A DNA stretch of 28,420 nt from Beroe ovata (GCA_946803715.1 CAMPET010000073.1:271646-300065), one strand, 5' to 3'; counted from the stretch's first letter, positions 1 through 11,133 are shown. Numbers and translations are program-made. Notes: generated by a model not told the origin, from the letters alone.

Positions 1-450
1 TTTTTTTATAAGAAACTTATCAAAATCCTAGGCTAGAGGTTTCTTATTTTTCCGCGATTTTGAGCCTACAAGTTTCTTAACAGTTTCTTATTTCTGTATC
101 CTATAGCAATTTTCGAAACTTACTTGAGCCAACATAGTTGTACTAAATTTAGTAGTCTATACCATCGGTGTTCTCAAAATGCCGATAAGAAGTGGCAGAT
201 GTGTGGTATGCGGATAAAAGTGAAGGGGCGGGGGTCTGGGGGCGCAGCCCCCAGGAGCCAGGCGTTTTCTGTTGATAGAATTAACGTTGTACTAGGATTC
301 TGTACACAAATTTGAGAGTTTTAGGCTCAAAGTTTCCTAGTTTCTTAATTGTGAATCAACGGAGTTTCTTAATTTTTCCAGGATCCTAGGCTAAGTTTCT
401 TAAATTTTCAGAAATCCTAGGCTCAGTTTCTTATAGAGAGTTTCTTATAG
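1..450. repeat. interspersed repeat built on GTTTCTTA and AATCCTAGGCT motifs
   Basis: The octamer GTTTCTTA, usually as AGTTTCTTA, recurs about eight times between 50 and 450. AATCCTAGGCT or GATCCTAGGCT appears near 25, 380 and 411. A perfect 10-bp inverted pair, TTTGAGCCTA near 57 and TAGGCTCAAA near 321, encloses a GC-rich hairpin at 236-254. This resembles a non-autonomous transposable element or a degenerate satellite cut by the window edge. No protein is supported here; the 63-codon plus-strand ORF at 124-315 looks accidental. The element class is not certain. Confidence 0.55.
236..254. repeat. GC-rich perfect hairpin
   Basis: CTGGGGGC and GCCCCCAG form a perfect 8-bp stem with a GCA loop. 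It is a sharp GC island within AT-rich DNA, in the middle of the left-end repeat, and may be its structural core. Confidence 0.7.
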
Positions 451-706
451 AAAAAACTGAGTGTATCTCAAGCTGTAGCTCAATACTCACAGCAGTTCCA
501 GCTAGGATAATTGTCTCTTGTATCGCCTAGTATAATGGTACTGTCTAGTGTCTAGTGCACATGCTATGAATGTATGTAACCATAGTCACATACTTTTTAA
601 AATGTACATCACTTCTCACAGTAGATTATCACACTATGAACTACTACCTTGAACTACACAGCAACAATACACTCTATACAACAGCATGGCCATGCTGAGT
701 GGAAGC
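451..706. other. non-coding, nothing recognised
   Basis: AT-rich sequence downstream of the 3' end of the large minus-strand gene. No clear splice acceptor followed by coding sequence is visible, so the gene probably ends by 707. A clear AATAAA signal was not found. Confidence 0.4.
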
Positions 707-3700
707 TTATATGAGGAATGGCTTCAAGTCAGATCGTGTATACCGAGATGTCGTCAATAAGAGCACATTATTGACCCTGACAAATAATGTATTAAAAATA
801 CTGTAGTAATTCAAAATCACCTGATTCGAGAGTGGCACGAGAATTCCTTGTCGTTGAGCTTGCATCTGGGCAGGGGGCATGTACTGCAGGAAGATCTGTT
901 GTCCAACAGCAAGTTGCTGCAGAGGTTGCTGCTTTTGTTGTGCCCGGGGGACAGGTTGCTGTGATACAGGTTGCTGTGGGGCAGGTTGCTGCGGTGGGCA
1001 ATGTTGTTGTGATACAGGTTGCTGCTGTGGGCAATTTTGTTGTTGTTGTGCGCGAGGGACAGGTTGCTGTTGTGCCCGGGGTAGAGATTGTTGCGGTATA
1101 TGATGTTGCTGGATATGTTGCTGTTGTGCCCGTGGTAGAGATTGTTGCGGTATATGATGTTGCTGGATATGTTGCTGCTGTGCCCGCGAGGTATTTTGCT
1201 GCTGTGGGGCACGAGGCTGTTGTAGGGACGTTTGTGGGGGAGGGAATGATCGAGGTCGATGTGGGTGTTGTACAGAAGGATGGGGTTGCTGTAAAGGAGG
1301 CTGCTGTGCAGCAAGTTGCTGGTGGAGAGGTTGTCGGGTCGCTGGGTAACCGCACTGTTGAGGATGTGGTTTATAGGTTGCAGGAGGCACAGGCATCTGA
1401 AGAATGGGGAGGTTATTGAACCCTGATAGTGACTACCGGAGCAATGAAATGAGCAAATTGTAACTTTCCTTACCGCTTGGCTAGTCCAGGAGGGTGGCTG
1501 TTCATTGGATGGCTGATGAGACGGAGCTTGCTGATTGGTTGAAATACGAGGAGCATTATCCTTGATAAGTTGCTGGAATGCTTGCTTCCTCTGGGGGTCC
1601 CACACAAGATGTCGCAGTCCAGGAGCAGCAACATTACTAACAACCACGGAATTTGACACGGGTGGTTGCTGCTGAGCTGTTGTTGCTTCTCGACGACTTA
1701 TAACAACCGCTTTCAAGCGAAAAATCTTTTGTGATTGATGGGCATAAATCTGCCTCAGTTCACTCAATCTGGATTGTAGCATAACGGTCTGTCCGTGACC
1801 CGGCGGCAATCGACTGAGTTGAACCTGTATTGATTCCATTTCAGCCCGGGTTGTGTTCTGAGCATTGATCTGGGTAGTGAGCATGCGATGGGCCGTGGCT
1901 GGATCAGAAGGGGGTTGATCACTCAGTGGGGTGGGGTGTGGAGGGGCTGGGTGACTGAGTGGGGCAGCCTGACCAGCGACAGAGGTGCTCATGCCACTGT
2001 TCACTCCGATACTTCCCTTCTGAAAGAACATGAGGCTACCACTCTGCAGATATCCCAACATAATGCATCATAATTAGTGATAGGCTGGCTATATAAGTGA
2101 CGATCATACAAAATCACCACTCTGTCTAATGAAATCATCACATGGAAATAATTTATGACTTTCTGCTGATTGACAATAATAATTAACTTGAAAAGTAAGG
2201 ACCAGTTTTCAACAGTTGCGTCAGTCAATTAACGAACTCAGAGCTGTCACTCCACACCAATTACTGCCACACCACTTACCCTCGCCATCTTATTAATGAC
2301 GACACTCCTGACGAATTCCCTTGTAAACTGTTCTGGCGGTCGACTGTCTCTTTGACGGGCTATAAACCGACGTAGCATGAAAAATTCCCCGGTAACACCG
2401 TACTTCTGGAGGTCCGCCAATTCTGAAGAATGTGTCACGGTAACAGATCGAACTTTACATAACACGGAGCAGAAATATATGTTCGGGTACGGTAGGAGAG
2501 ATAAAGAATGGTATCAGATCGATCAAATCATATAATCAGACTCAAAACTTCTCCAATCAAGATTTTTCATCAAACCAATTGTTTGGGAACCCACTAACCT
2601 GGAAACTTAAAAGCGGCCGGGATTTTTTGCTTGATGACAAAGTTCTGTTCCTCGATCTGCATGATCTTGTTACTGATATCATCGACGCTCAGATTGGAGA
2701 GCCGTTTATCCAGAATGTTCTCGAAGACAATTAGGGATCGGAAACTTGCCGCGATGTGGTATCGGCAGGATATCAGGATGTCGTTCTGTAACTGATCCAA
2801 GCACACCTCTACCAGTGACATCACCTGAACAGCATAGAATGAGGTGTCACAGAGTTCATGGATCAATTTGTGGAGAGAGAGAGTTACATGATGAATTACA
2901 TGGTGAATTATATCCGATTTTTGACTCAATGAAGAGGATACCTTAATTTGAAGTACCCATCATGTCAAATCAAATCCATATGCCTCGCCAGTCCCCTAAC
3001 ACCAATATAGACTCACCCGAATATAGTCGTGTTTCTGGGAATCAGTGATAAAGTCTATGTAGCACAGTAGCTGGGGCAGAGATTCAAACTCAGAGGTGAA
3101 TATCAGGTTGAAGAGAAGTGTGAGAAGATGGTAGATGTTGAGTTGACGATTGTGGAACGGTTTCTTGTATGCCTCATTTATCTTCTCGTGTAGATCTTTG
3201 GTGATCGGTTCCCGGGATTTCTTGATAGCATTCATCTTGTCCTGAGGCATCATTGTAATTCAAGGAAGTCTTTCTAGATTGTACTGCCAAATTTGTATCC
3301 GATAACGTCAATTGATTCTATTCTAGATCATGCTGTGTTACAAAGAAATCAACGCATGCGTCATACTTACAAAGAGGCACACTGTAGTGATGTACAACTG
3401 AACATCAGACTGAAATGGAGTCTGCACGGAATCGAGGAGGTCAAAAATGGTGAAGCGGTTCATGATAGCCTGTCTGCATTCCTTGATCCGATCTAACTCC
3501 TGAAATAAGAAGAAAGTGGTGACGATTTTTCAACAAAATCCTGCCAAATACAAGTACAATCACACCCAATTTTACATAATCAATCAATAAATCCATGACA
3601 TAATTAAAAGTGGGGTCACAGCTTACCCGTCTATCAATACTGGCGAGAGTTATTGATTTGTGGAATGAGAAATCGCCAACGGATTGGACTTGTTGCGCCA

Positions 3701-6700
3701 TTGGCGCAGAGGTACAGCCGCAAGCGATGGCCTGGTTTAACTGGTTCACTCGCTGAGGAAGTCCAAATATTTGTTTGGGTATGTGGAATATCCACAGCAG
3801 ATTATGAGGGCATCATGGAATAATTGACATAATAGAAGAGTTATTGTTTGATATTTTGTTGTTCCAAAATCACTCATTATTGTGTTTCATGATGGGGGAG
3901 GGAATGTTTAGAACGTGTATCAATTGTCCAACTATTCCACATCATGTGATGACTATGAGTACAATGAGTACAATACACTAGGTATATTGTGTAAAGAAAA
4001 ATAAGTTCGGTAGAGCATTGTATTTGTAGTGCTCTCAGTGTGAGAGCACTACTGGGTGAATGATAATGTTCTGCCAACAGCTTTGATTGATATATTTTCA
4101 TTTGTTGGAGAAGGATCAGACAATACCTTAATCACACACATAAACCACAATTATTTTCGACAGTAAGTTACAATCAACTTGTAACATTTATAATCATCGT
4201 TTAGCCTAAATTGGAAGACGATTGCTCTGTGTAACGTACATTGAGGTATACATCCATTTCAGGACATCTAGCTTGGCTAAAAGTGTTTTCAGAGAAAACA
4301 TCATATTCATAGGACAATAGCGGCACTTCGTAGTCAGTGATATCAATAAACCACTGAAAGAAAAAATTGACCACTCAAAGGAGGAGATATGCCACCTGTA
4401 AGTCACCACTAATTCTGGAAATGAAAATTGGCTATGTTCCATGTGACCGGGGACTGCTTCTTATAACATTCGGGACATCAAATACTTAATTTGGGGCGGG
4501 GTATTACCGGCTCTGTGAGGGAAGGTGCTTGTCTGCCAGAAGGTAGAAATTGTGCTGGAACCGCAGATCCCGGGTTTGATCCAAGTTGCTGTAGAGGTTG
4601 GTGTGGGGCCGTGGGAGGTATGTGGTGAGTGACAATCACAGGGATATTCTCATTTGATGACACCGGGTTGGGCACTCTGACTAAAGGTTGTGATGAGCTG
4701 GGGAGGGTTGACACATTGGTCTGAGGAGGTTGCGAAGTCTCTGATGGCAGCGGAGCACTTGCTGTAGGGGTGGGAAGAGTAGAGGTATCTTTCACAGGTC
4801 TTTCTGCTGTACTACCTGAGCTGTTCCGGATAAGATGTGCCATCTCCAACAGCTGTTGCTTCTGATGGTGAACTGGACAAAGCTCCCTGGCAAAGGAGAG
4901 CATGATGAAATAAGATTCATGAAGAACCAAATTTTCATTAAAAATAGATAAAACCTCAAGCATTATTGATTTAGTAATTATTCTATCAGCAAGGGACTCA
5001 CTTATCCATAGTTGTTTGGTTGTCACAGTTGGATTTAGCACATTTCTTTGTAGGTTGAACTGGCTCAGCAACATTAACAGGGACTGGTTCCTGATGAATG
5101 TTGCTTATATAACAATCTGGATCATCAATTGATAACACGATTGAAAGATTGTTTGCTGGATATTGGTCTACATTTGGCTGGCTTCTGTATGTCTGACATA
5201 TACTCACTGACATATACTCAAAGTTTCCATTCAAATCACCTGGTTTGTTCCCGGTTCAGGCTTTATGTAAATTATTCCAGGCTCAATGGGTTTCTGTTTT
5301 CGTTTAGGTATGGTACTTGGTGTTACCTCCATCACATCATTGGAAATTTGTTCTGCAAAACATATCATTGATCAGAGTTTTGCTGGTAGATATCTAATTT
5401 CTAGTTACGTGTGTAATAAGTAGTAAGGTGTGTACTACCTACCTATTTTCAATGCACATCACAGGTCAGACTCCACCTACTTGTGATAGAAACGGAACTG
5501 TCTGTTGGGGTTTTGTTAGGTTGATCAGTTGATGGTAAATCGACTGATGGTAGGTCAGCAGGTGCTGGTTCAGGATCTTCTAGTTGAGGCATAATTTCTT
5601 CCTCTGATTCAGTATCCTTTTTTGCATTTTCACCATTAGCTCTGTAGAGAACAAAATGGAGGTCAGGACACGAGCTGTTCATTCCAGTTATAGCAAACAA
5701 ATTACCAGCCTTATGGATTGAACTAGGATTGTAAAGATTAGTAGATTGTATGGAGTGAACAAGACTCACCTTTCCTTTGTTCCACAGTTTGTCAAAGGAA
5801 TTGACTCTGGAGCAGGAAGATTCATAGATTCATTATGTGTGGGTAATGCTGTATCGTCAACTATAGGACTTGGCAGTGAGGGCACCTCGGGCACTCTACA
5901 GCTATTTTCCTGCACTTTCTTTGCTTTGGACGGCACAACTGTACTTGGACCAGTCTTGCACTGTTTTGCTGAAGGAACCTTCAAAAGGTCTTCATCACTA
6001 AAAAGCACCGTTTCCTTTGCTTTTGGTTTAGCAGCAGTAGCTTCTTTTGTTTTGCAAACAATCTTTTTTGCCCCATTACTCGATGTCCATGCATTCACTG
6101 GAGGGACTGAAACAGGAAATTGAAATTAATGGCTCACTTTAGATGCGAAAACAATAATTGTAGGGGGATATCAATGATATCATATCATACATTAAGTGGA
6201 GTGAAAGTGAATGTTGTATTTTCTGTAATTCATGACCTGATAGTGAAGTTTGTGAGTGGTGATATTGATGAAAGGATTCATCCCTAGTCCGTGACAACCC
6301 TGGATCCTTCTCAGAGTTTGGAAAAATAAAGAAATCTCCTTCATCATGTCCAGTGTTATCAGAATGACTCCTTGCAGAAGGTGAATAATTGCTCCCACTA
6401 ACTTGCAGGTTAATGTTCTTGCTAGACATTACTCCGCCCCATATTAACTGAGGCTGCAGCATTCTTGAAAACTTATTCCTCGAAAAGATTCCTGAGTTGT
6501 CTGAAGCTCCAATGATGAGACATTTTCTCAGATCAATACAGTATTTTCCTGTTTGTTCTTGAGAACATGCATTTGATCGATTCACATTTCCTGGACTCAT
6601 CACAGCATTTCCATAGTTTGAATGTGATATCTGATATTCCTGTACAGCTAAATTATTTATGGTTTTGATGCTTGCTTGGTAATTGGAAATTGAAGTGATG

Positions 6701-8350
6701 CGTTTATCTTTGATCCTAGTTCCATTTATTGGAATATTCATGTTTGAAAATCTCTTGCTGATTTTGCTGCTTACAGAGTCTGGAAAGACCGAATCCTTTT
6801 TCAGGCGTTTCTTTGTTAGTGGATTTTTGCTTCCTATCATTGAACAGTATTTTTTGTGTGAGTGGTGGAATACATAGAATGAAATAAATGAGAATTGTGT
6901 ATTCTGAGGAACATGAAACTATTCAATGGCTCATTGCAGCGTCAACTTACTTCTCAGGGGTTGTGATCCACTCCTCAGTTTATTTTTCCTTTCCAACTGA
7001 TCGGGAGATGCATATCTCCTCCTCTGAAAAACGGACATAAGTTGTTCAAGATAATGGAGTACTTGGATATCAAACCTCTTATAGGTACTGATACAGTACC
7101 CGAGGTGTCATGAGTTCCGAAATAGTTCTTGTGACACCTGAAATTCATACCAAGTGATTGTAAAATACCTTGTCATTCCTTGAAAGTTTCCTTGTCTGTA
7201 ATGGTACAGGTTGCACACCTATTGTTTTGTATCTTCCCTGGTTCCATAAATCTGCTTGCTTTTCCATTTTCATTTTCGTCAAAGTAACTGCCTGAAGAGT
7301 GTCTTTCAGCTTCGCAACCTTATGCGGAATGAGATAGTTGTATTTCTCTGTCCTAACACCCTTTGGAATGGTCTTCTCAATAGATAACTTGTAGTCACCA
7401 AGATTATTCAGGGTATCGGTAAGCAATCCACTAGAAAGTGCTTTGATGAGATCTTCACTGTTCAAAGGATCAAAGTATTGAAGATTTGGCGGAATTTTCA
7501 TCTCAATATAAGCTTTCAGGTCGAAGTCAGCTTTTTTGTTGATTTCCATTGCAACACACTTCATTTTTTCTACTGCAAATATTGCACATTCCATCCATGT
7601 CCTTGTGTTCTGATCGCTGATGTTCTTTATATCGTCTTCAGTCAAATCAAGAAGGTTTGTTTTTCTGGCTACAACTACATGACTATCATTGAAAAGTGTT
7701 TTCACTAAAATTTCTGATTCAGTGGTAGATTCATGAGTGGGATTGGGAATATGTGGAACAGAAGCTACCATTGGTAGAATTTCATTTGTGGGAACATGAT
7801 CTCTGTCTTTGCTTCCCATGGGATAATCAGCTGTAGTCTTGGCTAATATCAAGGTGTGACCATCGACATTCGTGAGTGTTGGCGACGAAACACTGGTTGT
7901 TGCCGGGGAAATTGGCGCCAATTTCTTCACAGCATCTGATATTGTTGTAGCTAATCCTTCAGTTAGCTTAGAACGACTCAAAGAATTGAAAATATTGCCA
8001 GAATTACTAGTCAGAGATGGTGATGTTGGAGCTGATGAAGGCTTTTTGAGAGATGCAAGATGCTCAAAAAGGTTTGGTGCTGGTGCTTCATCCACACACT
8101 CAGCATTGGATGGTTTTGTAGTCACAGCCGATTCCTCATCAGGGATCACAACAATGGAATCATCAGAATCGTAATCTTTCTCATGATCGAGCTGAAATAA
8201 AACAATGTTAGCTCATGTTAAAGTTTTCAAATTATGGTGCAGTCCAAATGGTGCGGAAGACAATAAAAACTTGATACTTACATTTGATGAGGTCATGCCT
8301 ATGTCAAACTCAGGCAACTCTTCATCATCTGATTGTTCTGCTAACTGCAT
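707..8350 (-). CDS. unidentified large nuclear-type protein, about 17 exons, SIM-like N terminus and Gln/Pro-rich tail
   Basis: Exons (high to low): 8350-8282, 8191-7169, 7023-6951, 6833-6237, 6106-5770, 5641-5481, 5352-5240, 5192-5002, 4886-4508, 4353-4252, 3752-3627, 3499-3371, 3241-3017, 2941-2599, 2422-2280, 2019-1474, 1396-821 (or open to a stop at 707). Every junction keeps GT-AG and phase, giving 1,711 codons to 821, or 1,748 residues if the last exon reads on. The start is the first ATG without an early stop. Residues 35-43 (SIVVIPDEE after a run of acidic residues) look like a SUMO-interaction motif; IKPE near exon 7's end fits a sumoylation site. Exons 2-9 are mostly Ser/Thr/Pro-rich and disordered. 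Exons 11-15 encode hydrophobic helices without obvious low complexity. The tail is Gln/Pro/His-rich. A transcription or chromatin role is inference from composition only. Least certain: the ends of exons 4, 6 and 10, the start of exon 14, and the 3' end. Confidence 0.7.
1079..1186 (-). repeat. 54-bp tandem duplication inside the Gln-rich exon
   Basis: Two adjacent 54-bp units (1133-1186 and 1079-1132) differ at only two positions by eye. Each encodes 18 residues of pattern RAQQQHIQQHHIPQQSLP. The near-identity suggests a recent in-frame duplication within a low-complexity coding tract; shorter related AQQQ units flank it. Confidence 0.85.
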
Positions 8351-9387
8351 CTTCGGTAGTGGAAGCCATTACGACATTCTAACTGGTAAAGTTGTCAATT
8401 TAGTAATAGTTAATTGGATCTTTCATTTCCTATTTGAATAATGTGATATGTTTGTAAGATCAATGTGAAAAACTCCATGAGTATTGAGAAAAACATGCCA
8501 TGAGTATCGAGAACACAGCTAGTGAATGACTGAAGCAGTAAACATCATGCAATATGCAGCAACATGAAAAATAATCAAGCCTCAAGAGTGGCTGGGATTC
8601 ACTACTAGTTATCGGTATCAGAAATAACCGATAAAAACTGTGCAGAGACAACAAGAGTGAACTATTTAATCTAAAATGCGCGTAACAATTAAATGCTGAA
8701 GTGCACGTCTTTTTAGTCCATCCCCATTCGGTACAGTTGCACACATCCCAGTAAAGATTAAATGATCAGCGAAAATTGAAACCGTGAAAACAATTGATTT
8801 TGAGCGAATCGCGAAAAATAGTGCCCGCAAAAACATCTGGATTGACAGTAAACCTTTTTCTCAAATCTTTAATCAATTGTAAAAACTCATCCATAAAACT
8901 TAAGAACTCTTGCTTTTCATGATAAAAATCTCTTTTCTTTCCATTATGATAAAGATAACTATTATGATGAAAGGAATGTTGATCTTTGCTATTGCTACAG
9001 TCAATGTCCTGACAACACAACTTGTCCTTTTCATCACAAAAGTTACCAGAAGATTGCGTCCCTCATTCACGCTGCATAAAGATAAGAATTAATGATCCAA
9101 CCCATGAAGGCATAAGGCCTAAAGGCTGCTGCACAGGAAAATAAACTTTCTTGCTTGAAAACTGAGTGATCCAGTGGCTGTTATATTTCAATCAATGAGC
9201 TTTTGATTTGAATTGTTCAACCTTGCAGAACATAAAATGCAACATATTGAAGGAACCATATTCGATAGCTATAATGGTACTGCCATAGTTATTTATGCCT
9301 TTTTCATTTGAGGATGTTAAATTTCATATCAGATACAATAGCATTCCACTCGAGTACATTCATTAAACTCATAATACGTGAATATCT
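8351..9387. other. intergenic region, probable promoter side of the large gene, with repeat remnants
   Basis: This 1-kb stretch lies upstream of the large minus-strand gene and holds no supported gene. A hairpin with 8-bp arms (TTATCGGT / ACCGATAA) sits at 8609-8634. From about 8770 to 8845 the motif GCGAAAA and close variants recur with spacing reminiscent of dispersed invertebrate repeats. The 84-codon minus-strand and 60-codon plus-strand ORFs near 8766-9092 overlap this repeat-like sequence and show no recognisable domain. Confidence 0.4.
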
Positions 9388-9515
9388 GGGGCTCCTTCAA
9401 GGAACACTTAGGAATGCATTAGGAATTCCTAAATGTGGTTAAGACACATTTTTAGCTTCCTTACTTCCACTTAGGAATCCCTCATGCCTTCCTAAGTGTT
9501 CGTGCAGGAGCTCCT
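9388..9515. repeat. foldback (MITE-like) element, about 128 bp
   Basis: The left arm starting GGGGCTCCTTCAAGG is an imperfect inverted copy of the right arm ending GCAGGAGCTCCTG. Both carry GAACACTTAGGAA and GATTCCTAA-like blocks in opposite orientation, giving arms of about 50 bp around a short AT-rich centre. No convincing target-site duplication was seen. It could be a small non-autonomous DNA transposon or a transcribed hairpin. Confidence 0.65.
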
Positions 9516-9739
9516 GAATCAAAGAAGGACGGGAACATGTATCTTATAATGGACCTGATGACTCTGGGGCTCTTTAGAAAACGAACAATTCCTGTCAATA
9601 TAAAATCCATGAACAAGATGATTCAATAAACAACGCAACACTTAACCCACACGAATCACGTTGAACATTCTCAATTCTCATCAGCTCACATTCCCACAGC
9701 AAACTCTTGCCTCTTACGATCCTTCACCCTCTTCCTGAC
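9516..9739. other. intergenic, nothing recognised
   Basis: Short AT-rich stretch between the foldback element and the decayed LINE-like sequence. It may be the 3' continuation of that sequence, but no reading frame is maintained. Confidence 0.3.
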
Positions 9740-10431
9740 TTCACTTTGTTATTCGATTGACTTGTCAAGCCAAACGAACACAGCCCTACATGCACAGTGT
9801 CCTTCACTTCGGGTGCAGCCCCGGCAACACTGAGCACGATGTATGAGAGGATCTCATTGACCATGTCCTACACAGATGGTGTTTCGGGAACAATCCTTTG
9901 CCTGAAAAGCACTCTTCACTGCAGCAGTGAGCTTCCTCTTCGATAAACTTCTGAGCACTTGCTCTCCACAATACTTGTTCTAGCATAGGATCGAATCCCA
10001 CTTTATTCCTGGAACCTGGTGGAAACTGCCTCCGAATACTTATTCTTGTTCGTTAGAGACTGCATCTCTGCTTTGCCTGCTTCAGTGCACGCTGACTCCA
10101 CAACTTCACAGTGCCTGCACTTGTCTCTTGTCTGAATGCCAGCCCCTACTGATTCCTGGTCATCCCGCAGATCAATTATCGTCTTCTGATCAGTGATCTT
10201 CTCTGAGGTGAGCTTCTCAACATCGCTAGCTGTTCCGGATGCTGCACTCATCAGTGGCTCCATGTAGTACTCAATGAGCCAGGTGAGGGTCTCCAGCCAC
10301 TCACAGGGCTTGTCCTTTTTCGCCTTCATGGAGTAAAGACGGCTGTGCCTGACACTCACAGCAGCTTCATCCATATGATCCAAACTCGCACCATGTTTTT
10401 GAAAACTAGACTCATTACGTGCTCTCCCCAC
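9740..10431 (-). pseudogene. decayed LINE ORF1-like sequence
   Basis: The first part (10431-10003) reads about 140 residues with a heptad-like segment (SDVEKLTSEKITDQKTIIDL) and then KAEMQSL...YSEAVS, an arrangement common in ORF1 proteins of invertebrate non-LTR retrotransposons. It ends at a TAA. Matching sequence continues in another frame from about 9949 to 9864 (KLTAAVKSAF, then KDCSRNTICVG). It then returns to the first frame from 9861 (NEILSYIVLSVAG, then KDTVHVG), which looks like an RRM-type ORF1 core. The stop plus frame changes mark it as non-functional. No reverse transcriptase follows within the window. Family assignment rests on pattern recall rather than a search, so it could instead be a broken host gene. 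Confidence 0.45.
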
Positions 10432-10619
10432 TGGTAGGACATCGTCTTGCCGTAATTGCGTGTAGCAGGGTCTTTGAATCCAATCCCTTCAAAGTGGGGA
10501 CAGTAACTTACCAATGCTACACTTACTGAGCTGCAGGAGCTGATGAGATGAGCAGGAAGGCGATAACAGATATACCAGTAGGTATCTCTATATAATATAC
10601 TATCTTACTAATATACTAA

Positions 10620-10685
10620 GAACCTTCTCATACATCTTACTAATATACACAACTTGTACTATTAGTAAGATGTATGAGAAGGTTC
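10620..10685. repeat. perfect 26-bp-stem hairpin (MITE tip or pre-miRNA-like)
   Basis: Bases 10620-10645 are the exact reverse complement of 10660-10685, with a 14-nt loop at 10646-10659. The left arm also carries CTTACTAATATAC, repeated directly about 31 bp upstream. There are no mismatches in the stem. Size and geometry fit either a very young foldback element or a small-RNA precursor. It lies between the LINE-like remnant and the paralog pair, with no coding role. Confidence 0.85.
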
Positions 10686-10996
10686 CCTGTCATATCTGGC
10701 TACCTAAGAATTCTAAGAGCTCTAAAAACCTATCAGATTTCCACTTTTTATGGTTTTTTTCTGATAACCGATAAGAATAAAAGAAATAATTTATTATATT
10801 ATAATGTCTTTCAAAGGTTGCATGATTTCATAGTTCAATATCAATTCATAGTGCATTCAGCTTTTCTAGGATTGCAATTTACCAAATAGGAACCAGTTAC
10901 ATTGCTTGAAGTTGAATACCTATCATTGTTTTTCTGGGTTCATGGATTGGACGATTGAATAAGAGTCGCATGAGTTACGATAGGAGATTGTTGGCA
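10686..10996. other. intergenic, nothing recognised
   Basis: AT-rich DNA. The 71-codon plus-strand ORF at 10674-10889 begins inside the hairpin and has no recognisable domain, so I do not call it. Confidence 0.35.
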
Positions 10997-11133
10997 AATT
11001 CTCTTTTGACTCTGTTAGCAAAATGAAAATGCATCTTTTGATTGGGATCAATTTCGTCATTCAGCGACATCGTCAGGCTCGAATTAAGCAGTTCAGAATA
11101 TTTTCATTTTGTTAACAGAGTCAAAAGAGAATT
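10997..11133. mobile_element. MITE-like element with 34-bp terminal inverted repeats
   Basis: Bases 10997-11030 and 11100-11133 are inverted copies differing at one position (GTTAGCAAA against GTTAACAAA). The 69-bp centre has no coding capacity. The outer ends read AATTCTCTTTTGACTCTG. This is the architecture of a miniature inverted-repeat transposable element. Target-site duplication is unclear because the flanks are AT-rich. Confidence 0.75.

Noticed and set aside
225-265. Helitron 3' end suggested by the GC-rich hairpin
   Set aside because: No CTRR terminus follows at the expected distance and no TC start was found.
817-1419. Several overlapping open frames on both strands, including a 195-codon plus-strand ORF and a cysteine-rich one
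   Set aside because: They are shadows of the CAG/CAA-type low-complexity exon. Only the minus-strand Gln/Pro frame continues in phase into neighbouring exons.
2201-3752. Identity as a WASH-complex, NELF or Mediator subunit for the helical part of the large gene
   Set aside because: I compared remembered features of these families and found only superficial matches, so no name is given.
5746-6123. Plus-strand ORF of 125 codons
   Set aside because: Antisense shadow of exon 5 of the large minus-strand gene, whose splice sites and phase are consistent.
8766-9092. Minus-strand 84-codon and plus-strand 60-codon ORFs, the latter hydrophobic
   Set aside because: They overlap GCGAAAA-type repeat sequence on opposite strands and show no domain or splice context.
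9970-9995. GATTCGATCC-type sequence resembling a tRNA B box
   Set aside because: No A box or cloverleaf around it; it lies in the LINE-like reading frame.
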